Positions 18,712 to 27,351 of a stretch of 64,000 nucleotides of DNA are shown here, piece by piece (the first letter of the stretch is position 1; every line of letters starts with the position of its first letter). Position numbers and translations under genes: made by a program. The notes beneath the pieces were generated by a model that saw only the letters and a list, made by a program, of their open reading frames with translations, was not told the origin of the DNA and made no database searches. The stretch is taken from assembly GCF_035953295.1 (NCBI RefSeq), contig NZ_CP108370.1, forward strand, positions 5,496,001 through 5,560,000. The letters are read 5' to 3'. The stretch is from Streptomyces sp. NBC_01335 (lineage in GTDB: Bacteria; Actinomycetota; Actinomycetes; Streptomycetales; Streptomycetaceae).

Positions 18712-18875
18712 TGCGCGGTCCCATCCGTCCCCTGGTCGCAACTCTCCATACAGGACCGCCCGCCGGCGAGCGGTCCCCCGGGGAATGGTGACAGACAATC
18801 GACAGGGACGTCATGACGGCCCCGACCCGGCCCCGGCCCGGAACGGCCCACTCTACCGGGCCGGGTATCCGGCGG

Positions 18876-19304
18876 TCAGTGCTCCGTCCGGGACGTGACC
18901 AGTTCGGTGAGGACCCCGTGGCAGTCCTTCGGGTGGAGGAAGGTGATCCGGGAGCCCATGGAGCCGGTGCGGGGCTCGTCGTAGAGGACCCGGACCCCCT
19001 TCTCGCGGATGTCCGAGGAGTCCTGGTCCACGTCCTCGGTGCCGAAGGCGATGTGGTGGACGCCCTCGCCGTTCTTCGCCAGCCACTTGCCGACCGCCGA
19101 GTCGGGCCGGGTCGGTTCCAGCAGCTGGAGGTAGGAGGCCCCGCCGTCGGAGGTGCCGTTGATCCTCAGCATGGCCTCGCGTACGCCCTGCTCTTCGTTG
19201 ACCTCGGTGTGGTGGACTTCGAAGCCGTAGGTGGAGCGGTAGAACTCCACCGTCCTGTCCAGGTCGAAACAGGCGATCCCGATGTGGTCGATTCGCGTCA
19301 GCAT
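18876..19304 (-). CDS. mce: Methylmalonyl-CoA epimerase
   Basis: Interconverts (2R)- and (2S)-methylmalonyl-CoA, linking propionyl-CoA carboxylation to methylmalonyl-CoA mutase. The 142 residues form two vicinal-oxygen-chelate halves. Metal ligands are expected at the His of RIDHIGIA, the His of GEGVHHIAFG and the Glu of HGVLTELV. The ATG at 19304 gives the usual start MLTRIDHIGIACFDL. The promoter ends 6 nt before the ATG, so the transcript is probably leaderless. It is divergent from the thiolase gene and close to meaB, consistent with one acyl-CoA pathway. Confidence 0.93.
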   Translation of the reverse strand: MLTRIDHIGIACFDLDRTVEFYRSTYGFEVHHTEVNEEQGVREAMLRINGTSDGGASYLQLLEPTRPDSAVGKWLAKNGEGVHHIAFGTEDVDQDSSDIREKGVRVLYDEPRTGSMGSRITFLHPKDCHGVLTELVTSRTEH

Positions 19305-19310
19305 GGGACC

Positions 19311-19339
19311 AGTGCAGCGCCCGGGCGGGGTATTGGCAA
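19311..19339 (-). promoter_or_regulatory. Promoter of mce, leaderless type
   Basis: Reading on the minus strand, TTGCCA (19339-19334) and TGCACT (19316-19311) are separated by 17 bases. TGCACT ends 6 nt before the mce ATG, which places transcription initiation at or next to the start codon. The -10 is weak; the -35 and spacing are good. Confidence 0.5.
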
Positions 19340-19366
19340 GGTGCGCGCGATCACACACGCTGCCGG

Positions 19367-19395
19367 ATGACGGGGCGTGGGGTGCTCAGTACATT
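19367..19395 (+). promoter_or_regulatory. Promoter of the thiolase gene
   Basis: ATGACG (19367-19372) and TACATT (19390-19395) are spaced by exactly 17 bases. Transcription would start near 19402, giving a leader of about 40 nt that begins inside the palindrome GGGTTAACCC (19397-19406). That palindrome may be an operator. Confidence 0.55.
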
Positions 19396-19442
19396 CGGGT
19401 TAACCCTCGTAAACAAACCCTCACCTCTTAGGGGCCGTGCCC

Positions 19443-20648
19443 ATGTCAGGAACGACAGGTACCACCACCTCAGTGATCGTCGCGGGCGCCCGGACGCCCA
19501 TGGGCCGGCTGCTCGGCTCCCTGAAGACCTTCTCCGGCGCGGACCTCGGCGGCTTCGCCATCAAGGCGGCGCTGGACCGGGCCGGCATCGGCGGCGACCA
19601 GGTCGAGTACGTGATCATGGGCCAGGTGCTCCAGGCCGGCGCGGGCCAGATCCCGGCCCGGCAGGCGGCCGTCAAGGCGGGCATCCCGATGAACGTCCCC
19701 GCGCTCACCGTCAACAAGGTGTGCCTCTCCGGGCTCGACGCCATCGCGCTGGCGGACCAGCTGATCCGCGCCGGTGAGTTCGACGTGGTGGTGGCCGGCG
19801 GCCAGGAGTCGATGACCAACGCCCCGCACCTGCTGCCGAAGTCCCGCGAGGGGTACAAGTACGGCGCGATCGAGATGCTCGACGCGATGGCGTACGACGG
19901 CCTGACCGACGCCTTCGAGAACATCGCGATGGGGGAGTCGACCGAGAAGCACAACACCCGCCTCGGCCTGGAGCGCGCCGAGCAGGACGTGGTCGCCGCC
20001 CTCTCCCACCAGCGCGCCGCCGCCGCCCGCGAGAACGGTCTCTTCGAGGCCGAGATCACCCCGGTCGAGATCCCGCAGCGCAAGGGCGACCCGGTGCTCT
20101 TCTCCGAGGACGAGGGCATCCGCCCCGGGACGACCGCCGAGTCGCTCGGCAGGCTCCGCCCCGCCTTCGCCAAGGACGGCACGATCACCGCCGGTTCCTC
20201 CTCGCAGATCTCGGACGGCGCCGCCGCGGTCGTGGTGATGAGCAAGGCGAAGGCCCAGGAGCTGGGGCTCGACTGGCTCGCCGAGATCGGCGCCCACGGC
20301 AATGTGGCCGGCCCGGACAACTCGCTCCAGTCCCAGCCGTCCAACGCCATCCGGCACGCCCTGAAGAAGGACGGGCTCACCGTCGACGACCTGGACCTGG
20401 TGGAGATCAACGAGGCGTTCGCGGCGGTCGCCGTGCAGTCCATGAAGGACCTCGGCATCACCTCGGAGAAGGTCAACGTCAACGGCGGGGCCATCGCGCT
20501 CGGCCACCCGATCGGGATGTCCGGCGCCCGCGTGGTGCTCCACCTGGCGCTGGAGCTGAAGCGGCGCGGCGGCGGTACCGGTGCGGCGGCGCTCTGCGGC
20601 GGCGGCGGTCAGGGCGACGCGCTGATCATCCGCGTACCGGGCAAGTAG
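19443..20648 (+). CDS. Acetyl-CoA acetyltransferase (thiolase)
   Basis: Biosynthetic-type thiolase condensing or cleaving acetoacetyl-CoA; 401 residues. The nucleophilic Cys is in [11 protein letters not shown] (Cys94). The other catalytic elements are [23 protein letters not shown] (active-site His) and [11 protein letters not shown] (second Cys). The ATG at 19443 has AGGGG at 8 nt spacing and is preferred to the GTG at 19437, which would leave only 2 nt. meaB follows 55 bases downstream in the same direction, so the two are probably co-transcribed. Confidence 0.93.
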   Translation: MSGTTGTTTSVIVAGARTPMGRLLGSLKTFSGADLGGFAIKAALDRAGIGGDQVEYVIMGQVLQAGAGQIPARQAAVKAGIPMNVPALTVNKVCLSGLDAIALADQLIRAGEFDVVVAGGQESMTNAPHLLPKSREGYKYGAIEMLDAMAYDGLTDAFENIAMGESTEKHNTRLGLERAEQDVVAALSHQRAAAARENGLFEAEITPVEIPQRKGDPVLFSEDEGIRPGTTAESLGRLRPAFAKDGTITAGSSSQISDGAAAVVVMSKAKAQELGLDWLAEIGAHGNVAGPDNSLQSQPSNAIRHALKKDGLTVDDLDLVEINEAFAAVAVQSMKDLGITSEKVNVNGGAIALGHPIGMSGARVVLHLALELKRRGGGTGAAALCGGGGQGDALIIRVPGK

Positions 20649-20703
20649 AAGGGGTGCCCCGCACGGCGGCACGGCACGCGCGGTGGGAAGGAACGGAGCG
20701 GTG

Positions 20704-21666
20704 ATGGTGGACGTCCCCACCCTGGTCGAACAGGCACGGCAGGGCAGGCCCCGAGCCGTCGCCCGGCTCATCTCGCTGGTGGAGGGGGCCTCGCCGCAGC
20801 TGCGCGAGGTGATGGCCGCGCTGGCCCCGCTGGCGGGGCACGCGTACGTCGTCGGGCTGACCGGCTCGCCGGGGGTCGGCAAGTCCACCTCCACCTCGGC
20901 GCTGGTCGCCGCGTACCGGAAGGCCGGGAAGCGGGTCGGGGTGCTCGCGGTCGACCCGTCGTCGCCGTTCTCCGGCGGGGCGCTGCTGGGGGACCGGGTG
21001 CGGATGTCGGACCACGCCTCGGACCCCGGCGTCTACATCCGGTCCATGGCGACCCGGGGCCATCTGGGCGGCCTCGCCCGCTCGGCGCCGCAGGCCGTCC
21101 GGGTACTGGACGCGGCCGGGTGCGACGTGGTGCTGGTGGAGACGGTCGGGGTGGGCCAGTCCGAGGTGGAGATCGCCTCGCAGGCCGACACCTCGGTGGT
21201 GATGCTCGCGCCGGGCATGGGCGACGGCATCCAGGCGGCGAAGGCCGGAATCCTGGAGATCGGCGACGTGTACGTGGTCAACAAGGCGGACCGGGACGGC
21301 GCGGACGCCACCGCCAGGGAGCTGAACCACATGCTCGGCCTCGGGGAGTCCCGGGGGCCGGGCGACTGGCGGCCCCCGATCGTGAAGACCGTGGCGGCCC
21401 GGGGGCAGGGCGTCGACGAGCTGGTCGAGGCGCTGGAGAGGCACCGGGCGTGGATGGAGGAGCACGGGGTGCTGGCGGCCCGGCGCACCGCGCGGGCGGC
21501 CCGGGAGGTGGAGACGATCGCGGTGACCGCCCTGCGCGAGCGGATCGCCGACCTGCACGGCGACCGGCGGCTCGAAGCGCTGGCGGAGCGCATCGTGGCG
21601 GGCCGGCTCGACCCGTACGGCGCGGCCGACGAACTGGTCGCGGGGGTCACCGCGGCCGCGCGCTGA
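20704..21666 (+). CDS. meaB: MeaB, GTPase chaperone of B12-dependent mutase
   Basis: G3E-family P-loop GTPase that loads and protects AdoCbl in methylmalonyl-CoA-type mutases. The 320 residues contain Walker A GLTGSPGVGKSTSTSAL, the metal-binding segment VLAVDPSSPFSGGALLGDRVRM, ETVGVGQSEVE and the base-recognition motif VNKAD. The ATG at 20704 has GGAG 5 nt upstream; an adjacent GTG at 20701 is the only alternative. Its client could be methylmalonyl-CoA mutase encoded elsewhere or the IcmA encoded at 31823. A perfect hairpin follows. Confidence 0.93.
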   Translation: MVDVPTLVEQARQGRPRAVARLISLVEGASPQLREVMAALAPLAGHAYVVGLTGSPGVGKSTSTSALVAAYRKAGKRVGVLAVDPSSPFSGGALLGDRVRMSDHASDPGVYIRSMATRGHLGGLARSAPQAVRVLDAAGCDVVLVETVGVGQSEVEIASQADTSVVMLAPGMGDGIQAAKAGILEIGDVYVVNKADRDGADATARELNHMLGLGESRGPGDWRPPIVKTVAARGQGVDELVEALERHRAWMEEHGVLAARRTARAAREVETIAVTALRERIADLHGDRRLEALAERIVAGRLDPYGAADELVAGVTAAAR

Positions 21667-21673
21667 GGGGTTC

Positions 21674-21705
21674 GTGCCGGGGCGGCGTGCGGGCCGCCCC
21701 GGCAC
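21674..21705. terminator. Bidirectional terminator between meaB and marR
   Basis: A perfect 13-bp stem GTGCCGGGGCGGC (21674-21686) with its complement (21693-21705) and a 6-nt loop lie between the convergent stop codons at 21666 and 21713. Confidence 0.75.
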
Positions 21706-21712
21706 ACACGGC

Positions 21713-22189
21713 CTACGGCCTGCCGCGCCGTCCGCGCAGATGGTCCGCGATCGGGGTGAGGGCCGCGTGCAGCTCGGCCAGCGCCTCGGGGGACAGCAGG
21801 TCCATGAAGTGCTTGCGGACGGAGGCGACGTGGTACGGCGCCACCTTCCGCATCGTCTCCCCGCCGAGGTCGGTGAGGACCGCGAAGAGCCCGCGCCGGT
21901 CCGACTCGCAGTTCTCGCGCTTGACCAGCCCGGCGGTCTCCATTCGGGTGATCTGGTGCGAGAGCCTGCTCTTGGACTGCAGGGTGAGCGACGCGAGGTC
22001 ACTCATCCGCAGGCGCTGCTCCTCGGCCTCGGAGAGGTTGACGAGGATCTCGTAGTCGTTCATGGTCAGGCCGAACGGCTGGAGGTCTCTCTCCAGCTGG
22101 TGCGTGAGCAGTCTGCTGACGTCCAGGTGGGTGCGCCAGGCACGCTGCTCCGCGTCGCTCAGCCAGCGGGTGGCCGTCTCGGTCTCCAT
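21713..22189 (-). CDS. MarR-family transcriptional regulator
   Basis: A 158-residue winged-helix regulator. The helix-turn-helix region is RMSDLASLTLQSKSRLSHQITRMETAGLV, given here as blocks RMSDLASLTLQSKSR and LSHQITRMETAGLV; the wing follows with DRRGLFAVLTDLG. No Cys-based redox switch or clear ligand site is evident. TAGAAT ends 6 nt before the ATG and there is no ribosome-binding site, so the transcript is probably leaderless. A 12-bp palindrome TCCATATATGGA covers the start codon (22185-22196) and could allow autoregulation, though it is short. Targets are unknown; the AIM24 operon lies upstream in the same direction. Confidence 0.88.
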   Translation of the reverse strand: METETATRWLSDAEQRAWRTHLDVSRLLTHQLERDLQPFGLTMNDYEILVNLSEAEEQRLRMSDLASLTLQSKSRLSHQITRMETAGLVKRENCESDRRGLFAVLTDLGGETMRKVAPYHVASVRKHFMDLLSPEALAELHAALTPIADHLRGRRGRP

Positions 22190-22263
22190 ATATGGATTCT
22201 ACCTAAGAAGTTGAAAGCCGGACGAAGTGGGAGTGTGACCCCGGGCACTCCCCGCCGGTACTC

Positions 22264-22286
22264 CCGTCGGCGCTCACCGCCGACGG
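22264..22286 (-). terminator. Hairpin downstream of the AIM24 operon
   Basis: A 9-bp perfect stem CCGTCGGCG / CGCCGACGG with a 5-nt loop lies about 105 bases after the last AIM24 stop. It is followed on the same strand by GC-rich sequence without a T run, so it is a moderate candidate. Confidence 0.4.
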
Positions 22287-22389
22287 CCGGGCCGCGCGCG
22301 GCCCGCGCGGCGTTCCGGGCGCGCGTTCCGGGTGCGCGGAGAACCGGCCCCGGGCGTACCCCTGGGAATCACGCTCCGCAGAGTACCGC

Positions 22390-23175
22390 TCACAAACCGA
22401 ACCGACGCTGGAGATCCCCCAGCTGGCCGGGGAGGCGGGGTGCGGACCCAGGTTGACCCCCGCCGTGGACACCCGGGCGGCCCCCGCCCGGAACCCCCGC
22501 CTCCACCGGAACCGCGCCCACTGGCTGCTCCGCCATCAGCACCTCGGTCGACTGCAGCAGCACCGTCCCCGCGCCGACGAACTCGAACTGGTGCTCCTCG
22601 CCGGACGTCCCGCCGATCCCCGTCAGCGACCGCAGCCCGCCCATCACGCCCCGCATGTACCCGTGGTCGTAGTGGTGGCACGGGGACGGGCAGTCGGCCC
22701 AGCCGACCAGCGCCTGCGGGTCCACCCGCAGCGGCGGCTCCATGAAGACCACCGGCCCGTTCGAGGCCGCCACGAACTTCCCCGTACCGATCAGCGTGAG
22801 GAACCCCGGCACGATCGACTGCTTCAGCGCCAGCGACGGCTGGAAGGCCAGCAGGTTGCCGGAGCGGATCGTCAGGTTGCCGTTGTCGAGGTCGTAGGAG
22901 TTGACGTCGAAGGCCCGGTCCGCGAGGAGCATCTTGCCGCTGCCCTCGGCCACCACCCAGTCGCTCGCGTGCATCGGCGAGTGGAAGCTCGTCCGCAGCA
23001 GCCGGTCGAAGCGGCCGTTGCCCACCCCGTCGAAGTCGATGCGCCCGTAGTAGGCGATCATCTTCCCCTTCTGGAGGAACCACTGACCGCCCTTCAGCTC
23101 CACGCAGAAGGTGTAGGCGTTGACGTTGTCGTCCGACGGCAGCGTCATCGGATCGAAGATCACGGGCGTGCTCAC
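22390..23175 (-). CDS. AIM24-family protein, third gene of triplet
   Basis: A 261-residue protein of the AIM24/DUF124 family, which forms a TRAP-like beta-barrel fold of unknown biochemical role in bacteria. Family features include the N-terminal SGxWF-like KGGQWFLQKGKMIAYYG, ASDWVVAEGSGKMLLA, and the late VDPQALVGWADCPSPCHHY with a Cys pair. The C-terminal 45 residues are Gly/Pro-rich and extend beyond the other two paralogues. The ATG overlaps the upstream stop by four bases. It is the most divergent of the three. Confidence 0.85.
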   Translation of the reverse strand: MSTPVIFDPMTLPSDDNVNAYTFCVELKGGQWFLQKGKMIAYYGRIDFDGVGNGRFDRLLRTSFHSPMHASDWVVAEGSGKMLLADRAFDVNSYDLDNGNLTIRSGNLLAFQPSLALKQSIVPGFLTLIGTGKFVAASNGPVVFMEPPLRVDPQALVGWADCPSPCHHYDHGYMRGVMGGLRSLTGIGGTSGEEHQFEFVGAGTVLLQSTEVLMAEQPVGAVPVEAGVPGGGRPGVHGGGQPGSAPRLPGQLGDLQRRFGL

Positions 23176-23822
23176 AGCTTCTCCTCCGACGCCTGGACGT
23201 ACACCGCACCACTGCCGCTCAGCTCCAGCTGGAACGCCTCGCCCGAGCCGCGCCCCACCATGTCGCGCCAGCCGAGCGCGGTGGAGAGCTTGTTCCGCAC
23301 GTCCCCGTGGTGCGCGACGTACGCCTGCGGGTCCACGTGCACCTCGCGGCCGGGCGTGATCGGCAGCTCGATCACCCCGCCGTGGGCCATCACCGCCACC
23401 GCGCCGTGGCCCTTGAGGGTCGTGGTGAACAGGCCCTGCCCGGTCACCTGGCCGCGCACCATCCCCATGACCCCGCCCTGCGAGCCCATGAACATCGTGC
23501 CCTGCTGGAGCGTCCCGTCGAACGCCAGCAGCCGGTCGGCCTCGACGTAGAGGGTGTCGCCCGCGAGGTTGATCACCTGGATGTGGTGGCCGCCGTGGCC
23601 GAACATCACGGTGCCGCTGCCCTCCACCGTCATCAGCGGGGTCGCCTCGTTCGCCACCCGCCGGCCGATCATCGACATCAGCCCGCCCTGGCCGCCCTGG
23701 ATGTTCGGGGTGAAGGAGACCTCGCCCCGGTAGGCGAGCATCGCGCCGCGCTGGCTGTACATCTTCTGGCCGGGGACGACCGTCGCCTCGACCATCTTCG
23801 AGTTGATCTCACGGAACGGCAT
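23172..23822 (-). CDS. AIM24-family protein, second gene of triplet
   Basis: A 216-residue paralogue of its neighbours. It contains KMYSQRGAMLAYRGEV, VEGSGTVMFGHGGHHIQVINL, the VDPQAYVAHHGDV core and a C-terminal FQLELSGSGAVYVQASEEKL, all typical of AIM24 proteins. Its start codon overlaps the stop of the first gene by one base (TGATG), and its own stop overlaps the next start by four, so synthesis of the three proteins is coupled. No membrane segment or signal peptide is seen. Confidence 0.87.
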   Translation of the reverse strand: MPFREINSKMVEATVVPGQKMYSQRGAMLAYRGEVSFTPNIQGGQGGLMSMIGRRVANEATPLMTVEGSGTVMFGHGGHHIQVINLAGDTLYVEADRLLAFDGTLQQGTMFMGSQGGVMGMVRGQVTGQGLFTTTLKGHGAVAVMAHGGVIELPITPGREVHVDPQAYVAHHGDVRNKLSTALGWRDMVGRGSGEAFQLELSGSGAVYVQASEEKL

Positions 23823-24454
23823 CAGACGTCGCCCCCGACCGTGTTCCGCTCGCTGGGCTGCACGTACACGAGTCCCTCGCCCTCGAAGCGGATCTGGAAC
23901 GACTCCCCGGAGCCCTCGCCCATGAAGGTGCGGAAGCTCACCCCGGACTGGAAGTGCTGCTGGAGGTTGCCCTGGTGGGCGATGTAGGCGCCGGGGTCGA
24001 CGTTCAGCGGGTACTGCGGGGTCACCCGGAGCACCACCGCCGAACCGTCCGACATGATCGCCGCCTGCCCGGTGCCCTCCACGGTGGTGGTGAACAGGCC
24101 GTTGCCCGTGGCCCCGCCGCGCAGCCCGGTGAAGGTGGTGCCGGTACGCAGGGCGGCGTCCGTGCAGAGCAGGTTGCTCGCCTCCACCCAGAGCTTCTCG
24201 CCCCGCAGTGAGACGAGGTTGATCTCGCTCGCGCGGTCGGCGAAATAGCAGGTGCCCTGCCCCTGGACCTCCATCACCGTCATCTGTTCGCCGGTCAGCC
24301 GGCGGGTCACCATGCCGCGCAGACCCTCACCGCCGCCGGAGAGTTTCTTGAACGCCATCCGGCCGTCGTACGCGACCATCGAGCCGTTCTTCGCCTTGAC
24401 GGCATCGCCCGTCAGATCGACGGCGAGCGTCTTGCTGCCTTGGAGTCGGAACAT
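23822..24454 (-). CDS. AIM24-family protein, first gene of triplet
   Basis: A 210-residue member starting MFRLQGSKTLAVDLTGDAV, the commonest start of this family in Streptomyces. A GTG two codons earlier (24460) is the alternative. It carries VKAKNGSMVAYDGRMAFKK, VDPGAYIAHQGNLQQHF and FQIRFEGEGLVYVQPSE. A weak ribosome-binding region precedes it. As first gene of a coupled three-gene unit it probably sets expression of all three. AIM24-type proteins could assemble as hetero-oligomers, but that is inference. Confidence 0.87.
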   Translation of the reverse strand: MFRLQGSKTLAVDLTGDAVKAKNGSMVAYDGRMAFKKLSGGGEGLRGMVTRRLTGEQMTVMEVQGQGTCYFADRASEINLVSLRGEKLWVEASNLLCTDAALRTGTTFTGLRGGATGNGLFTTTVEGTGQAAIMSDGSAVVLRVTPQYPLNVDPGAYIAHQGNLQQHFQSGVSFRTFMGEGSGESFQIRFEGEGLVYVQPSERNTVGGDV

Positions 24455-24663
24455 CGCCACGGACCGACGGTAGCCGCCCGCGAGCCGCCCGGGCCAGTGT
24501 CCGGGGAAGGATCACGGACCACCACCGGGACCCGTGCCGACCCTCCCGCCCCGTCCGTCCCCCGCGCCCCCGGGGCAGGAGGGGTGGGCGGGCGGTGCCA
24601 CAATGGGGGCGGCTTGTGCTCGCGTTCACAAGCCGTGACGACCCTCCCACCGAAGGTGCCCTC

Positions 24664-25014
24664 GTGGACATCAAGACCGCTACCGCCCTGCACCGGCTGC
24701 GCCTCATCTCGATCCCCGAGGCGCTCTCCTTCCCGGCCCTGATCATCTTCGGATCGATCCTCAGCCGCGTCTCCGACATCGACTTCCTGATGATGCCGCT
24801 GGGTGCCCTGCACGGCATCCTCTTCGTGATCTACGTCCTCTTCCTGCTCGACGTGTGGATCAAGGCGAAGTGGCCCGTCAAGCGCGTCGCCCTCTTCTTC
24901 GTGCTCTGCCTCCTGCCGTTCGGCGGGCTCTACGGCGACAAGCTCCTCAAGCGGTACGAGACGGACGGCGTCATCGCCGCCCGCGCCCGCCGGGAAGGCA
25001 CGGTGAACGCATGA
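24664..25014 (+). CDS. DUF3817-domain membrane protein
   Basis: A 116-residue protein with three hydrophobic segments: around [34 protein letters not shown] and [17 protein letters not shown]. The H-G-x-L-F-x-x-Y motif after the first helix is a DUF3817 signature. The C-terminus is basic and cytoplasmic. The GTG at 24664 follows GAAGGTG. Its stop overlaps the start of the next gene (ATGA), suggesting coupled expression with the thiamine-binding-like protein. A paralogue is encoded at 31348. Function is unknown. Confidence 0.87.
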   Translation: MDIKTATALHRLRLISIPEALSFPALIIFGSILSRVSDIDFLMMPLGALHGILFVIYVLFLLDVWIKAKWPVKRVALFFVLCLLPFGGLYGDKLLKRYETDGVIAARARREGTVNA

Positions 25015-25304
25015 TCGTCGCCTTCTCGGTCTCCCCGCTGGGTGTCGGCGAGGACGTCGGCAGTCACGTCGCCGACGCCGTCCGCGTCGTCCGCGAGTCC
25101 GGACTGCCCAACCGCACCGACGCCATGTTCACCTCGATCGAAGGCGAATGGGACGAGGTGATGGACGTCGTCAAGCGAGCCGTCGCCGCCGTCGAGGCCC
25201 GCGCCGGACGCGTCTCCCTCGTGCTGAAGGCCGACATCCGACCCGGCGTCACCGACGGACTCACCTCCAAGGTCGAGACCGTGGAACGGTACTTGGCCAC
25301 CTGA
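25011..25304 (+). CDS. MTH1187-family thiamine-binding-like protein
   Basis: A 97-residue ferredoxin-fold protein of the YqgV/UPF0045 (DUF77) family, members of which have been reported to bind thiamine. Recognisable segments are [40 protein letters not shown] and [20 protein letters not shown]. The ATG overlaps the preceding stop by four bases. No thiamine riboswitch or transporter lies nearby, so a role in thiamine metabolism is uncertain. A strong terminator follows. Confidence 0.85.
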   Translation: MIVAFSVSPLGVGEDVGSHVADAVRVVRESGLPNRTDAMFTSIEGEWDEVMDVVKRAVAAVEARAGRVSLVLKADIRPGVTDGLTSKVETVERYLAT

Positions 25305-25338
25305 CGCCCCGTCCGCTAGTCGCGCCACCCCGCACTCC

Positions 25339-25377
25339 CGAGGAGCCCCCCGCCACAACACGGCGGGGGGCTCCTCG
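25339..25377 (+). terminator. Strong terminator after the DUF3817/MTH1187 pair
   Basis: A perfect 16-bp stem CGAGGAGCCCCCCGCC (25339-25354) pairs with 25362-25377 around a 7-nt loop, 35 bases after the stop codon. It separates this operon from the cellulose-synthase-like locus. Confidence 0.85.
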
Positions 25378-25509
25378 CGTTCCGGCCCCGGACGCCCGCG
25401 ACTCGCCGGTGTTCCCGGTCCGCGACCGCTCACTCGGCCCTGCCGAGTCGCCCCGTTCCGGAAGATCCATTTATGTGGGGAGACACACCGGTTCGACATA
25501 GGAGGCAGG

Positions 25510-27348
25510 GTGCGGTCGGAGGTCTACGACTACGACTCCCACAGCCGGCTCGCGGGTCCGCTCACCGAACCGGAGGGACCCGAGTACCGGGTGCGGTACC
25601 GGAGCCTCCTCGCGGCGGAGAAGCGGCGCACCCGGGCCGTCCTCCTGATGACCCTCGCCCCGGTGCTCACCGGGGCGCTGCTGCTCTACCTCGTCTGGCC
25701 GACGCACTGGACCCGCCGCGAGAACGGCGAGCCGTGGCTCGTCGCCGCCGACACCGCGATGCTCGTCTCCATCGCGCTGATCGAACTCTTCATGCTCGTC
25801 AACGTCGTCTCCATCGCGCACGCCACGATGGTCGCCAGGGACCCGGTGCCCGTCGTCCCCGAGCCCGGCACCCGGGTCGCCTTCGTCACCACGTACGTAC
25901 CGGGCAAGGAACCCCTCTCCATGGTCCGCGCCACCCTCCGGGGCGCCGTACGGATCCGGCACGACGGACCGCTGGACGTCTGGCTGCTCGACGAGGGCGA
26001 CGACCCGGCGGCCCGGGCGCTCTGCGCGGAGCTCGGCGTCCGCCACTTCACCCGGCGCGGCGTCCCCGAGTGGAACCGCCCGAAGGGGACCCACCGGGCC
26101 AAGACCAAGCACGGCAACTACAACGCCTGGCTCGACGCGCACGGCGACGCCTACGCGTTCTTCGCCTCCGTCGACACCGACCACGTCCCGCTGCCCGACT
26201 TCCTGGAACGGATGCTGGGCTGGTTCCGCGACCCCGACACCGCCTTCGTCGTGGGCCCGCAGGTCTACGGGAACTACGACGCGGCCGTCACCAAGGCCGC
26301 CGAATCGCAGCAGTTCCTCTTCCACGCCCTGATCCAGCGCGCCGGGAATCGCTACGGGGCGCCCATGTTCGTCGGCACCAACAACGTCGTCCGCGTCGCC
26401 GCGCTGCGACAGGCCGGCGGTCTGTACGACTCGATCACCGAGGACATGGCGACCGGCTTCGAGATCCACCGCCGCCGCAACCCCCTCACCGGACGCCACT
26501 GGCGGTCCGTCTACACCCCGGACGTGCTGGCCGTCGGCGAGGGCCCGTCCTCCTGGACCGACTTCTTCACCCAGCAGCTGCGCTGGTCGCGCGGGACGTA
26601 CGAGACGCTGCTGCGGCAGTACCCCGGGGGGCTGTTCCGGCTCCCGCCGGGCCGGCTCCTCAGCTACACCCTGATGCTCGTCTACTACCCGATGACCGCC
26701 GTCAACTGGCTGCTCGGGATCTTCAGCTGCGTGCTCTTCCTCTGGCTCGGCGCCTCCGGCACCGAGGTCTCCGCCTCCCTCTGGCTGATGCTCTACAGCG
26801 ACGCGGCGGCCCTCCAGATCGGCCTCTACCTCTGGAACCGGCGCCACAACGTCTCCCCGCACGAACCCGAGGGCTCGGGCGGCATCGCCGGCATGGCCAT
26901 GTCCGCCCTCTGCGCGCCGATCTACCTGAAGTCGCTCGGCGCCGCCGTGCTGCGGACCGACGGGCGCTTCGTCGTCACGCCCAAGGGGGGCGCCACCAGC
27001 CCCGACCGGCTCCTCACCTTCCGCGTCCACCTCTTCTGGGCCGCCGTACTGCTGGTCTCGCTCGCCGCGTCCGTACCCCTGCACCACACGCACGCGGCGA
27101 TGCGCACCTGGGCCGTGCTGGCGCTGGCCGTCGCGCTCTCCCCGGTCGCGGTGTGGTCGTACACCCGGCGGCGCCCCGCGCGGCCCCGGGCCGACCGGCG
27201 CCCGGCCCGGTACCCCGCCCCGCACCCGCTGCCCGACGGGACGACCTTCATCACCACGACCACCACCGAGGCCCCGGCCCCCACCCCGGCCGAACCCGTC
27301 CACAGCGCCGCCGGGACGACGGCGCGCAGCACCGCAGGAGGGAACTGA
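25510..27348 (+). CDS. CslA-like processive glycosyltransferase, GT2 family
   Basis: A 612-residue membrane glycosyltransferase of the cellulose-synthase-like type. In Streptomyces CslA makes a beta-glucan at hyphal tips. Two N-terminal membrane segments (about 45-65 and 78-100) precede the catalytic domain, which has LLDEGDD (Asp161), VDTDH (222-225), ITEDM (309-313) and QQLRW (355-359): the full D,D,D,QxxRW set. About five further membrane segments and a Pro/Thr-rich tail follow. The GTG at 25510 has a strong AGGAGG site. The oxidase gene follows after 3 bases. This may be a second or relocated copy of cslA, which in S. coelicolor lies elsewhere (SCO2836, from memory). Confidence 0.9.
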   Translation: MRSEVYDYDSHSRLAGPLTEPEGPEYRVRYRSLLAAEKRRTRAVLLMTLAPVLTGALLLYLVWPTHWTRRENGEPWLVAADTAMLVSIALIELFMLVNVVSIAHATMVARDPVPVVPEPGTRVAFVTTYVPGKEPLSMVRATLRGAVRIRHDGPLDVWLLDEGDDPAARALCAELGVRHFTRRGVPEWNRPKGTHRAKTKHGNYNAWLDAHGDAYAFFASVDTDHVPLPDFLERMLGWFRDPDTAFVVGPQVYGNYDAAVTKAAESQQFLFHALIQRAGNRYGAPMFVGTNNVVRVAALRQAGGLYDSITEDMATGFEIHRRRNPLTGRHWRSVYTPDVLAVGEGPSSWTDFFTQQLRWSRGTYETLLRQYPGGLFRLPPGRLLSYTLMLVYYPMTAVNWLLGIFSCVLFLWLGASGTEVSASLWLMLYSDAAALQIGLYLWNRRHNVSPHEPEGSGGIAGMAMSALCAPIYLKSLGAAVLRTDGRFVVTPKGGATSPDRLLTFRVHLFWAAVLLVSLAASVPLHHTHAAMRTWAVLALAVALSPVAVWSYTRRRPARPRADRRPARYPAPHPLPDGTTFITTTTTEAPAPTPAEPVHSAAGTTARSTAGGN

Positions 27349-27351
27349 CCC

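Noticed and set aside
14780..18816. Two plus-strand open frames of more than 1100 codons opposite scy
   Set aside because: Their Ser/Arg- or Leu/Gly-rich products mirror the Ala/Glu/Arg repeats of Scy; no start site or homology supports them.
22185..22196. TCCATATATGGA palindrome at the marR start codon
   Set aside because: Only 12 bp and partly dictated by the ATG context; kept as a remark in the gene entry rather than a site call.
24595..25304. Thiamine (THI-box) riboswitch before the MTH1187-type gene
   Set aside because: No CTGAGA-type core was found upstream of 24664; the gene is simply coupled to the DUF3817 gene.
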